This document shows, piece by piece, positions 1-10,173 of a stretch of DNA of 64,000 nt (positions are counted from its first letter, which is position 1; the number at the start of each line of letters is the position of its first letter). This DNA comes from Streptomyces sp. CB01635 (GTDB taxonomy: Bacteria; Actinomycetota; Actinomycetes; Streptomycetales; Streptomycetaceae): NCBI RefSeq assembly GCF_002803065.1, contig NZ_NNBL01000014.1, positions 129,650 through 193,649 of the forward strand. The letters run 5' to 3'. The position numbers and the translations under genes were made by a program. A model generated the notes under the pieces. That model was not told where the DNA came from. It saw only the letters and a list, made by a program, of their open reading frames with translations, and did no database searches.

Positions 1-1
1 C

Positions 2-1687
2 TTCTTCGCGCCCGAGCCGATCTCCCGGCGCCTGCTCACCGGCGTCCGCGACGCCCCCGTGCCCCCGGAGCTCAGCGCGGCACTCAGTGACCCGATCCGG
101 CTCAGCCGCGCCATCCGCGAGATCAACCGGTACGCGCTGGCGCGCATCAACCACGAGACCAACACCATCCAGCTGCACCGACTGGTCCAGCGCGTCCTCA
201 TCAACCAGATGACGGAGCCGCTGAAGTCGCAGATGCGCGCCGGCGCCCACCGGCTGCTCGCCAAGGACGACGCCGGCGAGCCCGACAAGTCCCACCGGTG
301 GCAGCAGTACGGCGACCTGCTGCCGCACGTCCTCAACAGCAGGGCCGTCGAGTCGACGGACCCGTGGGTGAGGAATCTCGTCCTGAACGAGATCCTGTAC
401 ATGTACTACTGGGGCGACCACCAGGGCTCCCTCGACCTGGCCAGGGAGACGTACACCACCTGGCGCGAGGCCGACGGGGACACCGCCGAGCACGTACTCA
501 ACGCGGCCCGGATCTACACGAACTCCCTGCGCATCCTGGGCCGCTACTCGGAGGCGTACGAACTCGACCAGCGGACGCTGGCCGGGATGACCCAGGTCCT
601 CGGCCCCGAGCACGAGTCGACGATCGACATCACCAGCATGCTCGCCTGGGACCTGCGGCTGCGCGGCGACTTCCAGGCGGCGCTCGACCTCGACAAGCAC
701 GCCTTCGAGACCTGCGAGCGCCTCTTCGGGCCCAACGACCCCTCCACCCTCCTCAGCGCCCACCGGCACGCGCTGAACCTGCGGTTCATCGGGCACTTCC
801 GGGCGGCGCTCGCGCTCGACCGCATGACGCACGGCCGCAAGGTCGCCGAGCTCGGCGAGAACGCGGTGTCGACGCTGTCGACCCTGGCGGCGGTGACGTT
901 CGACCTCCAGGAGGGCGGCGAGTACCTGGCGGCCCGCGACCAGGCGCGCGACGTCGAGGAGCGCTTCCGCAACACCGTCGGCGACAGCCACCCGAACACG
1001 ATCTCCGCGATGCGGGTCCTGTCGGTGGCCGAACGACGCGCCGGACAGCACGCCCTGGCCCTGGAGCTCTCGGGCCGGGCCCTCGTCATGTTCCGCACCC
1101 GCTACGGCGACCTGTACCCGCAGACGGTGAACGCGCTGGCCTCGCACGCCATCGACGTACGGCACAGCGGCGACCTCGCCCGGGCGCTCGAACTCGGGCA
1201 GGAGGGGTACGAGGGGTACGAGGCGCTGCTCGGCGCGCGGCATCCGCACTCCGTGGCGGCACACGTCAACCACGCGATCTGTCTGCGCCTCGCCGGGCGG
1301 ACCGAGGAGGCCCGCGCGAGCGACGTGGACTCGCAGGAGAAGCTGATCGAGCTGATCGGCGAGGACCACCCCAACACCCTTTCCTGCACCGCGAATCTCG
1401 CCGCCGACCTGTTCGAACTCGGCGAGATGCAGGCTTCGGCGGACATCGCCACGAGGGGGCTCGACCTGTGCCGCACCCACCTCGGCGAGGACCACCCCAT
1501 CACCCTCGCCACAGCCCTCAACCTCTCGCTCGGGCTGCGCCAGCTGCGGCGTGACGACGAGGCGGACGAGCTGTACGCCGACACGGCCGAGCGCTACGGA
1601 CGCACCCTCGGCGAGGACCACCCGGCGACGGTGGCGGCCGCGGACGGCAGGCCCGCGAACTGCGACATCGACCCGCTGCTGATGTGA
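2..1687 (+). CDS. fxsT: FxSxx-COOH system TPR protein (FxsT-like), 5'-truncated by window edge
   Basis: The reading frame is open from base 2, so the gene starts outside the window and about 561 C-terminal residues are visible. The protein is a chain of TPR/Kinesin-light-chain-like repeats of about 42 residues, each carrying a G-x-x-HP-x-T signature (LGPEHEST, GDSHPNT, GEDHPNT, GEDHPIT, GEDHPAT). The N-terminal visible part (AREINRYAL..., LHRLVQRVL) resembles the segment after the NB-ARC-like ATPase of FxsT proteins. By family knowledge, FxsT accompanies a radical SAM enzyme (FxsB) and a small precursor (FxsA) in actinobacterial cyclophane RiPP loci; those genes would lie upstream. It is convergent with the HExxH protein and shares a hairpin terminator at 1706-1736. 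A generic NB-ARC/TPR regulator is the alternative. Confidence 0.75.
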   Translation, partial: FFAPEPISRRLLTGVRDAPVPPELSAALSDPIRLSRAIREINRYALARINHETNTIQLHRLVQRVLINQMTEPLKSQMRAGAHRLLAKDDAGEPDKSHRWQQYGDLLPHVLNSRAVESTDPWVRNLVLNEILYMYYWGDHQGSLDLARETYTTWREADGDTAEHVLNAARIYTNSLRILGRYSEAYELDQRTLAGMTQVLGPEHESTIDITSMLAWDLRLRGDFQAALDLDKHAFETCERLFGPNDPSTLLSAHRHALNLRFIGHFRAALALDRMTHGRKVAELGENAVSTLSTLAAVTFDLQEGGEYLAARDQARDVEERFRNTVGDSHPNTISAMRVLSVAERRAGQHALALELSGRALVMFRTRYGDLYPQTVNALASHAIDVRHSGDLARALELGQEGYEGYEALLGARHPHSVAAHVNHAICLRLAGRTEEARASDVDSQEKLIELIGEDHPNTLSCTANLAADLFELGEMQASADIATRGLDLCRTHLGEDHPITLATALNLSLGLRQLRRDDEADELYADTAERYGRTLGEDHPATVAAADGRPANCDIDPLLM

Positions 1688-1705
1688 CGTCGGCTGTATC
1701 GCGCC

Positions 1706-1736
1706 GACCCCGCCCGGGACCCTTCCGGGCGGGGTC
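1706..1736. terminator. Bidirectional hairpin terminator between convergent genes
   Basis: A 12-bp perfect stem, GACCCCGCCCGG (1706-1717) paired with 1725-1736, with a 7-nt loop. It sits between two convergent stop codons and its right arm touches the stop of the HExxH gene, so it can serve both genes. Confidence 0.7.
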
Positions 1737-3633
1737 AGCGCTGTGGCACGTCCGTCGCGGCCTGCGCGGTGAGTCCGGGGATCCGCGCGGTCCAGCGGGC
1801 CAGTACCAGCGGGTCGGGCGTCTGCGCGCCGCGGGCCCGCGCGTCCAGGGCGAGCGCCCGCACCAGCTCGGGCCGGTGCAGCAGGGCCGTGGCCGGGCCG
1901 TCCTCGCCGGAAGCCTCCAGGGCGAGGCCGAGGCCGACCCAGGCCGGGCGGGTCCCGGGGGCACCGGTCAGGACGGCGCGGTAGCGGTCGACGGCCCGTG
2001 CCGTGTTCGCCGACCCGCCGCGCAGGAGGCACATGTCCGCCTCCAGGAGGTCCGGGGACCGGTCCACCCCGGAGAACCGGGCCCGCGTGTCCGGGGTGAA
2101 CGTTCCTGCGTCGGCGAGGTGCAACCGCCGCATCTCACAACGGAGTTCGGGCAGGCGCGGCGGCGGGTCCGTGCGCAGCCGGGACAGCGGGGCGGTCGCC
2201 TCCTCGCCGGGGCCGCCGCCGAGGCGGTGGTCGGTGAGCAGACGGGTGGCTGCCGGGTCGGGCGCGAGGTTGTGGCTGCACCACGTGGCGCGCAGATCGG
2301 CGAGTTCGGCTTCCGCCGGGGCGAGGGCCTCGGCCGGTACGTCCTCGTCGGCCCACGGAGCGGCCTGGCGCGCCATCCCGTCGACGAAGCGGCGGCCCCA
2401 CGGGGTGAGCCCGGGCTGGGCGGACAGCGTGCGCAGGGCGATGGCCACCGCCTCGCGCCACACGGCGAACTCGAAGTGCGCGAGGGCGGCCCGGGGTCCG
2501 GTCAGGGCGTGCCGTTCGGTGCGCCAGAAGCCGGCGACGCCGGTGAACGCGTACGTGCCGTGCAGCAGGCCCCACGGCGGGCGCGGGTCGCTGCGCCAGG
2601 GCGCGTAGAGCAGCGTGTCCTGCCGTGGTCCGCGCGCCGCCCTGTCGACGAGCTGGATCTGGTGGCTCAGGGCGTTGAGCACGGAGTGCCGTGACTCGTG
2701 GACGAGGGTGACGGCGAAGTCGACGGCGTCGCGCGGCAGGGAGACCAGCGCGCTCCCGAACGCCTCGGCGTACGAGGCGCTGGAGGCGCGGAAGCGGGGT
2801 GCGCCCGGCAGGGGCACGAGCGAGCTCAGGACGAGCGGCACCGTGCGGGCCGCGTCCGGGTGGCGGGCCCCGAGAAGGCGTGCCGCGTCGTGCAGATGCC
2901 GCTGCCAGGTGTCCGACTCCGCGTCGGTGAGCGGGGCCGGGGGCGGCCAGGGGGACCGGAAGTCGCGGTAGGGGTCGGCGTCGTCCAGGAGGACGCCGGG
3001 GCCCGGCTCGCGCGGGGTCCAGCTCAGCAGGCGCGCGGGGTGCCAGCCGGGGGCCGGCAGGTGCGGGGCGGCGGGCAGTTCGAGGGCGTGCGGGCCGAGC
3101 GTGACGCGGGCCGTGCCGTGCCCGTCCGTCTCGAGAGTGGCGACGTCGTGGCAGCGGGAGGCGTCATCCAGTACGGCGTGCCCCACCGTCGGCAGGATCA
3201 CCCTGCCCGCGCGGGCCGGTACGCGGACGCGCGCGGGAAGTCCCGCCCGCAGCGCGGCCGCCGCGGCGAGCGCGTGCGCGTAGCCCGCCTCCCGCCACAA
3301 GGGGGGCTCCCCGGGCCGGGGCCCGGCGCCGCCGGCCCGCAGCCGCCCGAGCAGGCGGACCGCCCAGACCCCGACCGGCGGGTGCCCGAGCACGCTCGCC
3401 ACCGCCTGCGGATCGTGGGCCTCCGCACCGGCCAGCAGCTCGAAGGCGTGCGCCAGCGGGGGCAGCGGTCCTGCGCTTTCTTCCGTCTCGCGTTCCGCGG
3501 CTACCAGGGCCCGCAGCATGAGCATGCGGCGGCTGCGCTCCGCCGCCGCGATGCGGGTCGCGGTGGGTGCGGTGATGCGGCCGGTGGCGATGGCCTCCAG
3601 GTCGGCGACCGGCACGTGGTGCCGCGTCAGCAC
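1735..3633 (-). CDS. HExxH-motif putative peptide-modifying enzyme (aKG-HExxH beta-hydroxylase-like)
   Basis: A 632-aa protein with a central HESRH motif near residue 311 (context TLVHESRHSVLNAL), the hallmark of the HEXXH putative peptide-modification family now often called aKG-HExxH-type peptide beta-hydroxylases. The N-terminal third is an Ala/Leu-rich helical region (LAHAFELLAGAEAHDP). The C-terminal part resembles a TPR-like helical tail with a PGTRPAWVGLGLALEASG segment. The GTG start (3631-3633) overlaps the stop of the small upstream ORF by seven bases, which implies translational coupling. Inferred role: modification (for example beta-hydroxylation) of that upstream peptide. The reaction is family knowledge, not visible here. 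The adjacent convergent FxsT-like gene supports a RiPP setting. No signal peptide is seen, so it is probably cytoplasmic. Confidence 0.75.
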   Translation of the reverse strand: MLTRHHVPVADLEAIATGRITAPTATRIAAAERSRRMLMLRALVAAERETEESAGPLPPLAHAFELLAGAEAHDPQAVASVLGHPPVGVWAVRLLGRLRAGGAGPRPGEPPLWREAGYAHALAAAAALRAGLPARVRVPARAGRVILPTVGHAVLDDASRCHDVATLETDGHGTARVTLGPHALELPAAPHLPAPGWHPARLLSWTPREPGPGVLLDDADPYRDFRSPWPPPAPLTDAESDTWQRHLHDAARLLGARHPDAARTVPLVLSSLVPLPGAPRFRASSASYAEAFGSALVSLPRDAVDFAVTLVHESRHSVLNALSHQIQLVDRAARGPRQDTLLYAPWRSDPRPPWGLLHGTYAFTGVAGFWRTERHALTGPRAALAHFEFAVWREAVAIALRTLSAQPGLTPWGRRFVDGMARQAAPWADEDVPAEALAPAEAELADLRATWCSHNLAPDPAATRLLTDHRLGGGPGEEATAPLSRLRTDPPPRLPELRCEMRRLHLADAGTFTPDTRARFSGVDRSPDLLEADMCLLRGGSANTARAVDRYRAVLTGAPGTRPAWVGLGLALEASGEDGPATALLHRPELVRALALDARARGAQTPDPLVLARWTARIPGLTAQAATDVPQR

Positions 3634-3935
3634 GGCAGGGCAGGACAGTCGGGCTCGTCAGACAGGTCGCACGGGGATGCCGGCTCTGGCGGCTCGGGCG
3701 GCCCGTGTTCGTGCCGAGGCTCCTGGGGAGCCGTGCCGACGTGCTGTCGCGGGCTGAAGTACGGATTCCCGTCCCCGCCGCCCACGACCTGCCCGACAGC
3801 GTCCTCCGTCAAATGCTCGAGCAGCGCGTTCTGCGCCGCCGCCACCAACGGGTCCCTCAGTGCCATGGCCTCCTGAAGGCCCCAACGGCTGAGATCGACA
3901 AGTCCGGTCTCGATGTCAGTCGTAGAAGTCCTCAC
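3627..3935 (-). CDS. Small leader-like peptide, candidate RiPP precursor for the HExxH enzyme
   Basis: A 102-aa ORF. I chose the GTG at 3933-3935 because a strong AGGGGGAAG ribosome-binding site lies about 6 nt upstream. Residues 10-45 (TGLVDLSRWGLQEA..., followed by DPLVAAAQNALLEHL) have the LVDLS-x-x-x-L helical pattern that I associate with FxsA/HExxH-linked leader peptides. The C-terminal half is rich in Gly, Pro, Glu and His, and ends with three cysteines (89, 97 and the terminal residue 102). It does not end in FxSxx. The stop overlaps the start of the HExxH enzyme, so the two are co-translated. Its function as a precursor is an inference; a regulatory adaptor is the alternative. Confidence 0.6.
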   Translation of the reverse strand: MRTSTTDIETGLVDLSRWGLQEAMALRDPLVAAAQNALLEHLTEDAVGQVVGGGDGNPYFSPRQHVGTAPQEPRHEHGPPEPPEPASPCDLSDEPDCPALPC

Positions 3936-4338
3936 GTCAAACTTCCCCCTGTCGGCTCCCGCTCGCGGCCCCGCGGCGCAGACCCACCTCCTTCCCATAG
4001 TGGCCCGTGGTCAGCCGCGCCGAAAGGGGCTCCGGTGGCCATCAAGGCTTGAATTGTTCGATTCATGTCCGGGGGAGACGGCATCCGGTGCCGCGGCCAG
4101 CCGTTGGCCGGGGGCTCAACTGGCGTGTCCTGTGGGGAAATTGGTGCGACGCGACGGTACGGGTCCCTGCCTCGGCCACTTACACCGCTTCTGTCGTACA
4201 GAGGCACATTCCTGACGCACCGACATGAGGCCTCTCCGCGCCCCGTTGTCACGCAGCCGCGCCGACCGTCCGTCATCGGCACCCGTGCGGACCCTCCCGG
4301 CTCGCGCGCCCCGCGCGGTGCCCGCAGGGTGCGGAGAT
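3936..4338. other. Intergenic region with divergent promoters, no gene seen
   Basis: About 400 bp between the divergent precursor candidate and the mannosyltransferase. It has locally lower GC (around 4040-4070 and 4180-4205) than the flanking genes. Open frames here lack ribosome-binding sites and read as shadows. It probably holds two divergent promoters, but no clear -10/-35 pair could be assigned. Confidence 0.5.
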
Positions 4339-5550
4339 GTGACCCAGCAGCAACTTGCCCCGGCCCCCGCCACCGTCCCCGTCGCGGAGCCCGGCGCCGG
4401 ACCGCGTTCCCGCTCGGCCCGGCTCAGGGCTGCCGCCCCCCTGCTCACCGCACTCGGCCTGTTCGCCGTGGTCCGGCTCACCGGTGTCGCCGCGATGAGC
4501 CTCGCCGCCTCACTGACCGGAAAGCGCCCCGCCGTCCTGCTCGGCCGGTCCTGGGACTCGCTCTGGTACCTCAGGATCGCCGCGGACGGCTACGGCCGCT
4601 CCGTCCCCTACAAGCCGGGCATCATCTTCAACGACCTCGCGTTCTTCCCGCTCTACCCGGGCCTGGTCCGCACGGTGCGGACCGTGCTCCCCCTCAGCGG
4701 CGGCGCCACCGGCATGCTCATCGCCTGGACCGCGTCCCTGGCCGCCGCGGCCGGGATCTACGCGATCGGGGTGCGCCTGCACTCCCGGCCGGTCGCCATC
4801 CTCCTCGTCCTGCTGTGGGGACTGCTGCCGCACTCCGTGATCCTCACGATGGCGTACACCGAGCCGCTGCTCACCGCCTTCGCCGCGTGGTCCCTGTACG
4901 CGGTCCTGACCGGCCGGTGGATCTGGGCGGGCACGCTCGCCTCGCTGGCCGGAGTGTCCCGCCCCAACGGCTTCGCGGTCGCCGCCGCGGTCCTCGTCAC
5001 GGCGGCGTACGAGGTGATCGACAAACGCGGCAGAAACGTTTCCCACAGGCTGTGGACAGGCGCGGCGATCGCCCCGATCGGCTGGACCGGGTACGTGCTG
5101 TGGGTCGGTGTCCAGAGGGGCGATCCGCTCGGCGGCTACTTCGCCGTGCAGCGGGCCTGGGGCTCGCGCTTCGACTTCGGCGTCGGCGCGCTGCGCGTCG
5201 TACGGCATCTGCTGCTCAAGGGCGACCCCCTCGTCTTCCCCATGACGGTCCTGATCGTCGCCGCCGCGGTGCTGCTGTTCGCACTGCTCATCGCCGAGCG
5301 GGCGGCCCCGCTGCCACTCATCGTCTACAGCGGCGTACTCCTGCTCATCGCGCTCGGCGGCGCCGGCTTCTTCCCGTCCAAGCCGCGCTTCCTGCTGCCC
5401 GCGTTCCCGCTGCTGCTGCCGCTGGCCCTCGCGCTGGCGCGAACGGCGAAAGCCCGGCCGCGCAGCGCCCTCCTGGTGGTGGGCGCCCTGGCCGGGCTCT
5501 CACTTGCGTACGGGACGTATCTGGTCGCGTTCGCGCACAGGCCCCTGTAG
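4339..5550 (+). CDS. PIG-V-like membrane mannosyltransferase / glycosyltransferase
   Basis: A polytopic membrane protein of about 403 aa from the GTG at 4339; an ATG at 4225 would add 38 Arg/Ala-rich residues without a ribosome-binding site. After a Pro/Ala-rich N-terminus, about eight hydrophobic segments follow. The first luminal/extracellular loop contains SWDSLWYLRIAADGY and then FFPLYPGLV, which match the W-D-x-x-W-Y and F-x-P-x-Y-P signatures of the PIG-V-type (Mannosyl_trans2) and actinobacterial mannosyltransferase families. These enzymes use polyprenyl-phosphate sugars to glycosylate cell-envelope lipids or proteins. The substrate cannot be inferred. It is convergent with the YbjN gene, with only 17 bp between the stops. 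Confidence 0.75.
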   Translation: MTQQQLAPAPATVPVAEPGAGPRSRSARLRAAAPLLTALGLFAVVRLTGVAAMSLAASLTGKRPAVLLGRSWDSLWYLRIAADGYGRSVPYKPGIIFNDLAFFPLYPGLVRTVRTVLPLSGGATGMLIAWTASLAAAAGIYAIGVRLHSRPVAILLVLLWGLLPHSVILTMAYTEPLLTAFAAWSLYAVLTGRWIWAGTLASLAGVSRPNGFAVAAAVLVTAAYEVIDKRGRNVSHRLWTGAAIAPIGWTGYVLWVGVQRGDPLGGYFAVQRAWGSRFDFGVGALRVVRHLLLKGDPLVFPMTVLIVAAAVLLFALLIAERAAPLPLIVYSGVLLLIALGGAGFFPSKPRFLLPAFPLLLPLALALARTAKARPRSALLVVGALAGLSLAYGTYLVAFAHRPL

Positions 5551-5567
5551 GCAGTTACGGAAACTGC

Positions 5568-6107
5568 CTACTCGTCGTCGGACGGCTTCTCGTCGTCGGC
5601 GGCGGAGTCCACGGCCTGCTCCAGGCCGAGCTGCTCGACCAGCCAGCGGTCGAACTCGATGGCGGCGCGCACCCAGCTGACCGTCGACGACACGAAGTGC
5701 TCCAGGCTGACGCCCGTACCGATGAGCATCTGCGCCTCACCGATGAGGCGGACCGTGCCGTCGTCGTGGGTGTGGCTGTAGACCTTGGGCCACAGGGTGC
5801 GGCGGTTCCAGTCGTCGATGGTCTCGAGGAGCGCCGGCTTGGTCTCGAGCTCGTGCGGGCGGTCGTAGAACGTCCGCACCGAGAAGACCTGCTGGTCGTC
5901 CTCGCCGCGGAACATGAAGTAGGTGCGGAACTCCTCCCACGGAGCCGCGAGGTCACCCTCTTCGTCGAGGACGTACTTGAGCTCCATCTGCTCCAGGAGC
6001 TGCTTGACGAGGTCCTGATCGGGGACGACGGGGCCCGCCGGTCCTGAGCCCTGCGGCTGCTCGGGCTGTCCCCCGAAGTTCGGAATCGAGGACGGGTCGA
6101 TGCTCAC
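5568..6107 (-). CDS. YbjN domain-containing protein
   Basis: A 179-aa acidic soluble protein from the GTG at 6105-6107, which has an AAGGGA site upstream (an ATG at 6167 has none). After a Pro/Gly-rich N-terminal tail, residues of about 30-160 form a YbjN/type III secretion chaperone-like fold (FRTYFMFRGEDDQQVFSV, then a segment ending VRLIGEAQMLIG). The tail is Asp/Glu-rich (ADDEKPSDDE). Actinobacterial YbjN proteins are widely conserved and of unknown biochemical role, often proposed to be stress- or secretion-related. The upstream neighbour on the same strand is the end of clpB, with no sign of co-transcription. Confidence 0.75.
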   Translation of the reverse strand: MSIDPSSIPNFGGQPEQPQGSGPAGPVVPDQDLVKQLLEQMELKYVLDEEGDLAAPWEEFRTYFMFRGEDDQQVFSVRTFYDRPHELETKPALLETIDDWNRRTLWPKVYSHTHDDGTVRLIGEAQMLIGTGVSLEHFVSSTVSWVRAAIEFDRWLVEQLGLEQAVDSAADDEKPSDDE

Positions 6108-6233
6108 GTGCTTGGTCCCTTCGTACGGATTCCGCCATCCTCCCCCATGCCGGGTGGGAAGTGACAACCCCCGACCGGTTGGATCGGCCGAGTTGTGTCC
6201 CCGCCCCGGCCCGGCATCGGCTTTCGCCCTGCG

Positions 6234-8849
<2,616 letters not shown>

Positions 8850-8910
8850 GTGCGCACTCTCCTCCTTGCGTATACCTTTCCAGCACACTGACCCTGCCAG
8901 CATACACAAA

Positions 8911-8931
8911 GTTGAGTCGATTCCACTCAAG
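8911..8931. promoter_or_regulatory. HAIR operator (HspR-binding inverted repeat) upstream of clpB
   Basis: GTTGAGT-N7-ACTCAAG, a match to the HspR-associated inverted repeat consensus CTTGAGT-N7-ACTCAAG with one mismatch. It lies 62 bp upstream of the clpB start and 60 bp upstream of the divergent small oxidoreductase gene, so it could act on both. Confidence 0.9.
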
Positions 8932-8990
8932 GGTGCGAGGCGGGTACCCCCGGGCGGGATATGTCCTGGAACGGGGATATCTTCCGGAGC

Positions 8991-9419
8991 ATGGCCAAGC
9001 GGAACGACCCCCTGAACCCGGACCCGGCCTTCCTCGGCTTCTGGCGGGAACGGCACCTGTGCACGCTGACGACCCTGCGCCCCGACGGCACCCCGCACGT
9101 GGTGCCGGTCGGCGTCACGTACGACCCGGAGGCGGGCCTCGCGCGGGTGATCGCGAACAAGTCGAGCGCGAAGGTGTCGCACGTGCTCGCGGGGTCGGGA
9201 ACGGCGGAGGGCGGGGCCCGGGTCGCGGTCTGCCAGGTCGACGGCCGGCGCTGGGCGACGCTGGAGGGCCTCGCGGTGGTCCGTACGGAGCCGGACCGCG
9301 TCGAGGAGGCGGTACGCCGGTACGCGGAGCGCTACGAGCGCGTGCCCGCACCCAACCCGGACCGGGTGGCCATCGAGATCATGCTGACACGGGCGACGGG
9401 AAACGGGTCGCCCGCGTAA
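8991..9419 (+). CDS. Pyridoxamine 5'-phosphate oxidase-fold, F420/flavin-dependent oxidoreductase
   Basis: A 142-aa single-domain protein from the ATG at 8991; an ATG at 8961 would add ten residues. The pattern [19 protein letters not shown] followed by [13 protein letters not shown] is the split-barrel flavin-binding motif of the PPOX class of F420-dependent reductases (TIGR03618-like). It would bind F420 or FMN and reduce an unknown substrate in the cytoplasm. It is divergent from clpB, and the HAIR element sits between the two genes, so heat-shock control is possible but not shown. A 17-bp hairpin follows at 9435-9476. Confidence 0.75.
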   Translation: MAKRNDPLNPDPAFLGFWRERHLCTLTTLRPDGTPHVVPVGVTYDPEAGLARVIANKSSAKVSHVLAGSGTAEGGARVAVCQVDGRRWATLEGLAVVRTEPDRVEEAVRRYAERYERVPAPNPDRVAIEIMLTRATGNGSPA

Positions 9420-9434
9420 CGGTGGCACAAAGCT

Positions 9435-9476
9435 GCAGCGGCGTCACCGTGTTCAGGTCCACGGTGACGCCGCTGC
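9435..9476. terminator. Bidirectional hairpin terminator
   Basis: A 17-bp perfect inverted repeat, GCAGCGGCGTCACCGTG (9435-9451), with an 8-nt loop, located between convergent genes. Confidence 0.75.
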
Positions 9477-9519
9477 GGGGGGAAGCACCTGCGCGATCTA
9501 CAACGACGGGGGAATCGCG

Positions 9520-9864
9520 TCAGGCACTGCGGGGGGTGGCTGAGGCTGTACGCGGAACTTCTGGTCCCGCCTCCCGATCCAGCTGGTGGTCACGCTGGTC
9601 GAGGTTGACGAAGACCATTCCGTATCTGACGGCACACCGCACAGGCTGCGGGGCGCCCCGAGGGCGGCGAAGACACCGGTAGGCCCGGATCTCCTCGTCG
9701 TCGAACTCGTCCCGCACGACGACGATCGGCTCACCGAACAGGGTGACCATCAACGAATCGCCGCGATGAGGAATCGCCGTGGCGAGGTCGATGAAATGCC
9801 ACCCGGACCGGTAGGCGGTCGCCATCTCACGGCGAAATGTTCTGTCGTCGGGGGGTGTCGTCAT
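9520..9864 (-). CDS. Small degenerate Rieske-like protein
   Basis: A 114-aa protein. The ATG at 9862-9864 overlaps the stop of the upstream small peptide gene (ATGA), giving translational coupling. The stretch GWHFIDLATAIPHRGDS, then FGEPIVVVRDEFDDEEIRAY and YGMVFVNLD, follows the layout of the Rieske domain of ring-hydroxylating oxygenases (W, ip-x-x-Gd, G-x-pivv-x-Rd, G-x-x-F-v-n-l-d). The cluster-binding C-x-H and C-x2-H motifs are replaced (CLRRPRGAP, VRCAVRYGM), so it probably binds no [2Fe-2S] cluster. Function unknown. It may be a scaffold or accessory to the peptide encoded just upstream. Confidence 0.6.
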   Translation of the reverse strand: MTTPPDDRTFRREMATAYRSGWHFIDLATAIPHRGDSLMVTLFGEPIVVVRDEFDDEEIRAYRCLRRPRGAPQPVRCAVRYGMVFVNLDQRDHQLDREAGPEVPRTASATPRSA

Positions 9865-10067
9865 ACGGCCGCGTCCACGGGAGCGACACTCCAGGAAAGA
9901 TCCGGAGGCGCGATGTTCTTTCCGGCGGACGCGTGAGTGGCGGGTGTGCCACTCCAGGAGAGGTCCTGGGTGCTGAGCACACCGAAAGCCAGACCGGCGG
10001 AGAAGGCAACAGCCATCACCGAGCGAAGCATTTTCTTGCACATAGTGGGCTTCGTCCTCACTTCCAT
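9861..10067 (-). CDS. Short secreted or membrane peptide with two DLSWS motifs
   Basis: A 68-aa ORF. I chose the ATG at 10065-10067 because GGGGGAG lies about 7 nt upstream; an inner ATG at 10043 is possible. A basic N-terminus (KKMLRS) is followed by a hydrophobic segment (about residues 13-31, MLRSVMAVAFSAGLAFGVL), which looks like a signal peptide. The remaining ~35 residues contain the pentapeptide DLSWS twice, at 35-39 and 56-60, separated by an Ala/Thr/Lys linker. It overlaps the Rieske-like gene and is divergent from two LuxR-type regulators, with about 105 bp between starts. I do not recognise the family. The duplicated motif suggests a mature peptide or signalling product, which is inference. 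Confidence 0.55.
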   Translation of the reverse strand: MEVRTKPTMCKKMLRSVMAVAFSAGLAFGVLSTQDLSWSGTPATHASAGKNIAPPDLSWSVAPVDAAV

Positions 10068-10173
10068 GGCTTCTCTCCCCCGACTCACTAGACGATGGCT
10101 CATTCGGCCATCCAAACACCACAGGATCGATGCATCATGTTCCTGCACGTTCAGGACCCTGGGGGGTGGATCT

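Noticed and set aside
2003-2971. Plus-strand frames inside the HExxH gene
   Set aside because: They lack ribosome-binding sites and domains, and the minus-strand protein has the HESRH motif and coupling to the upstream ORF.
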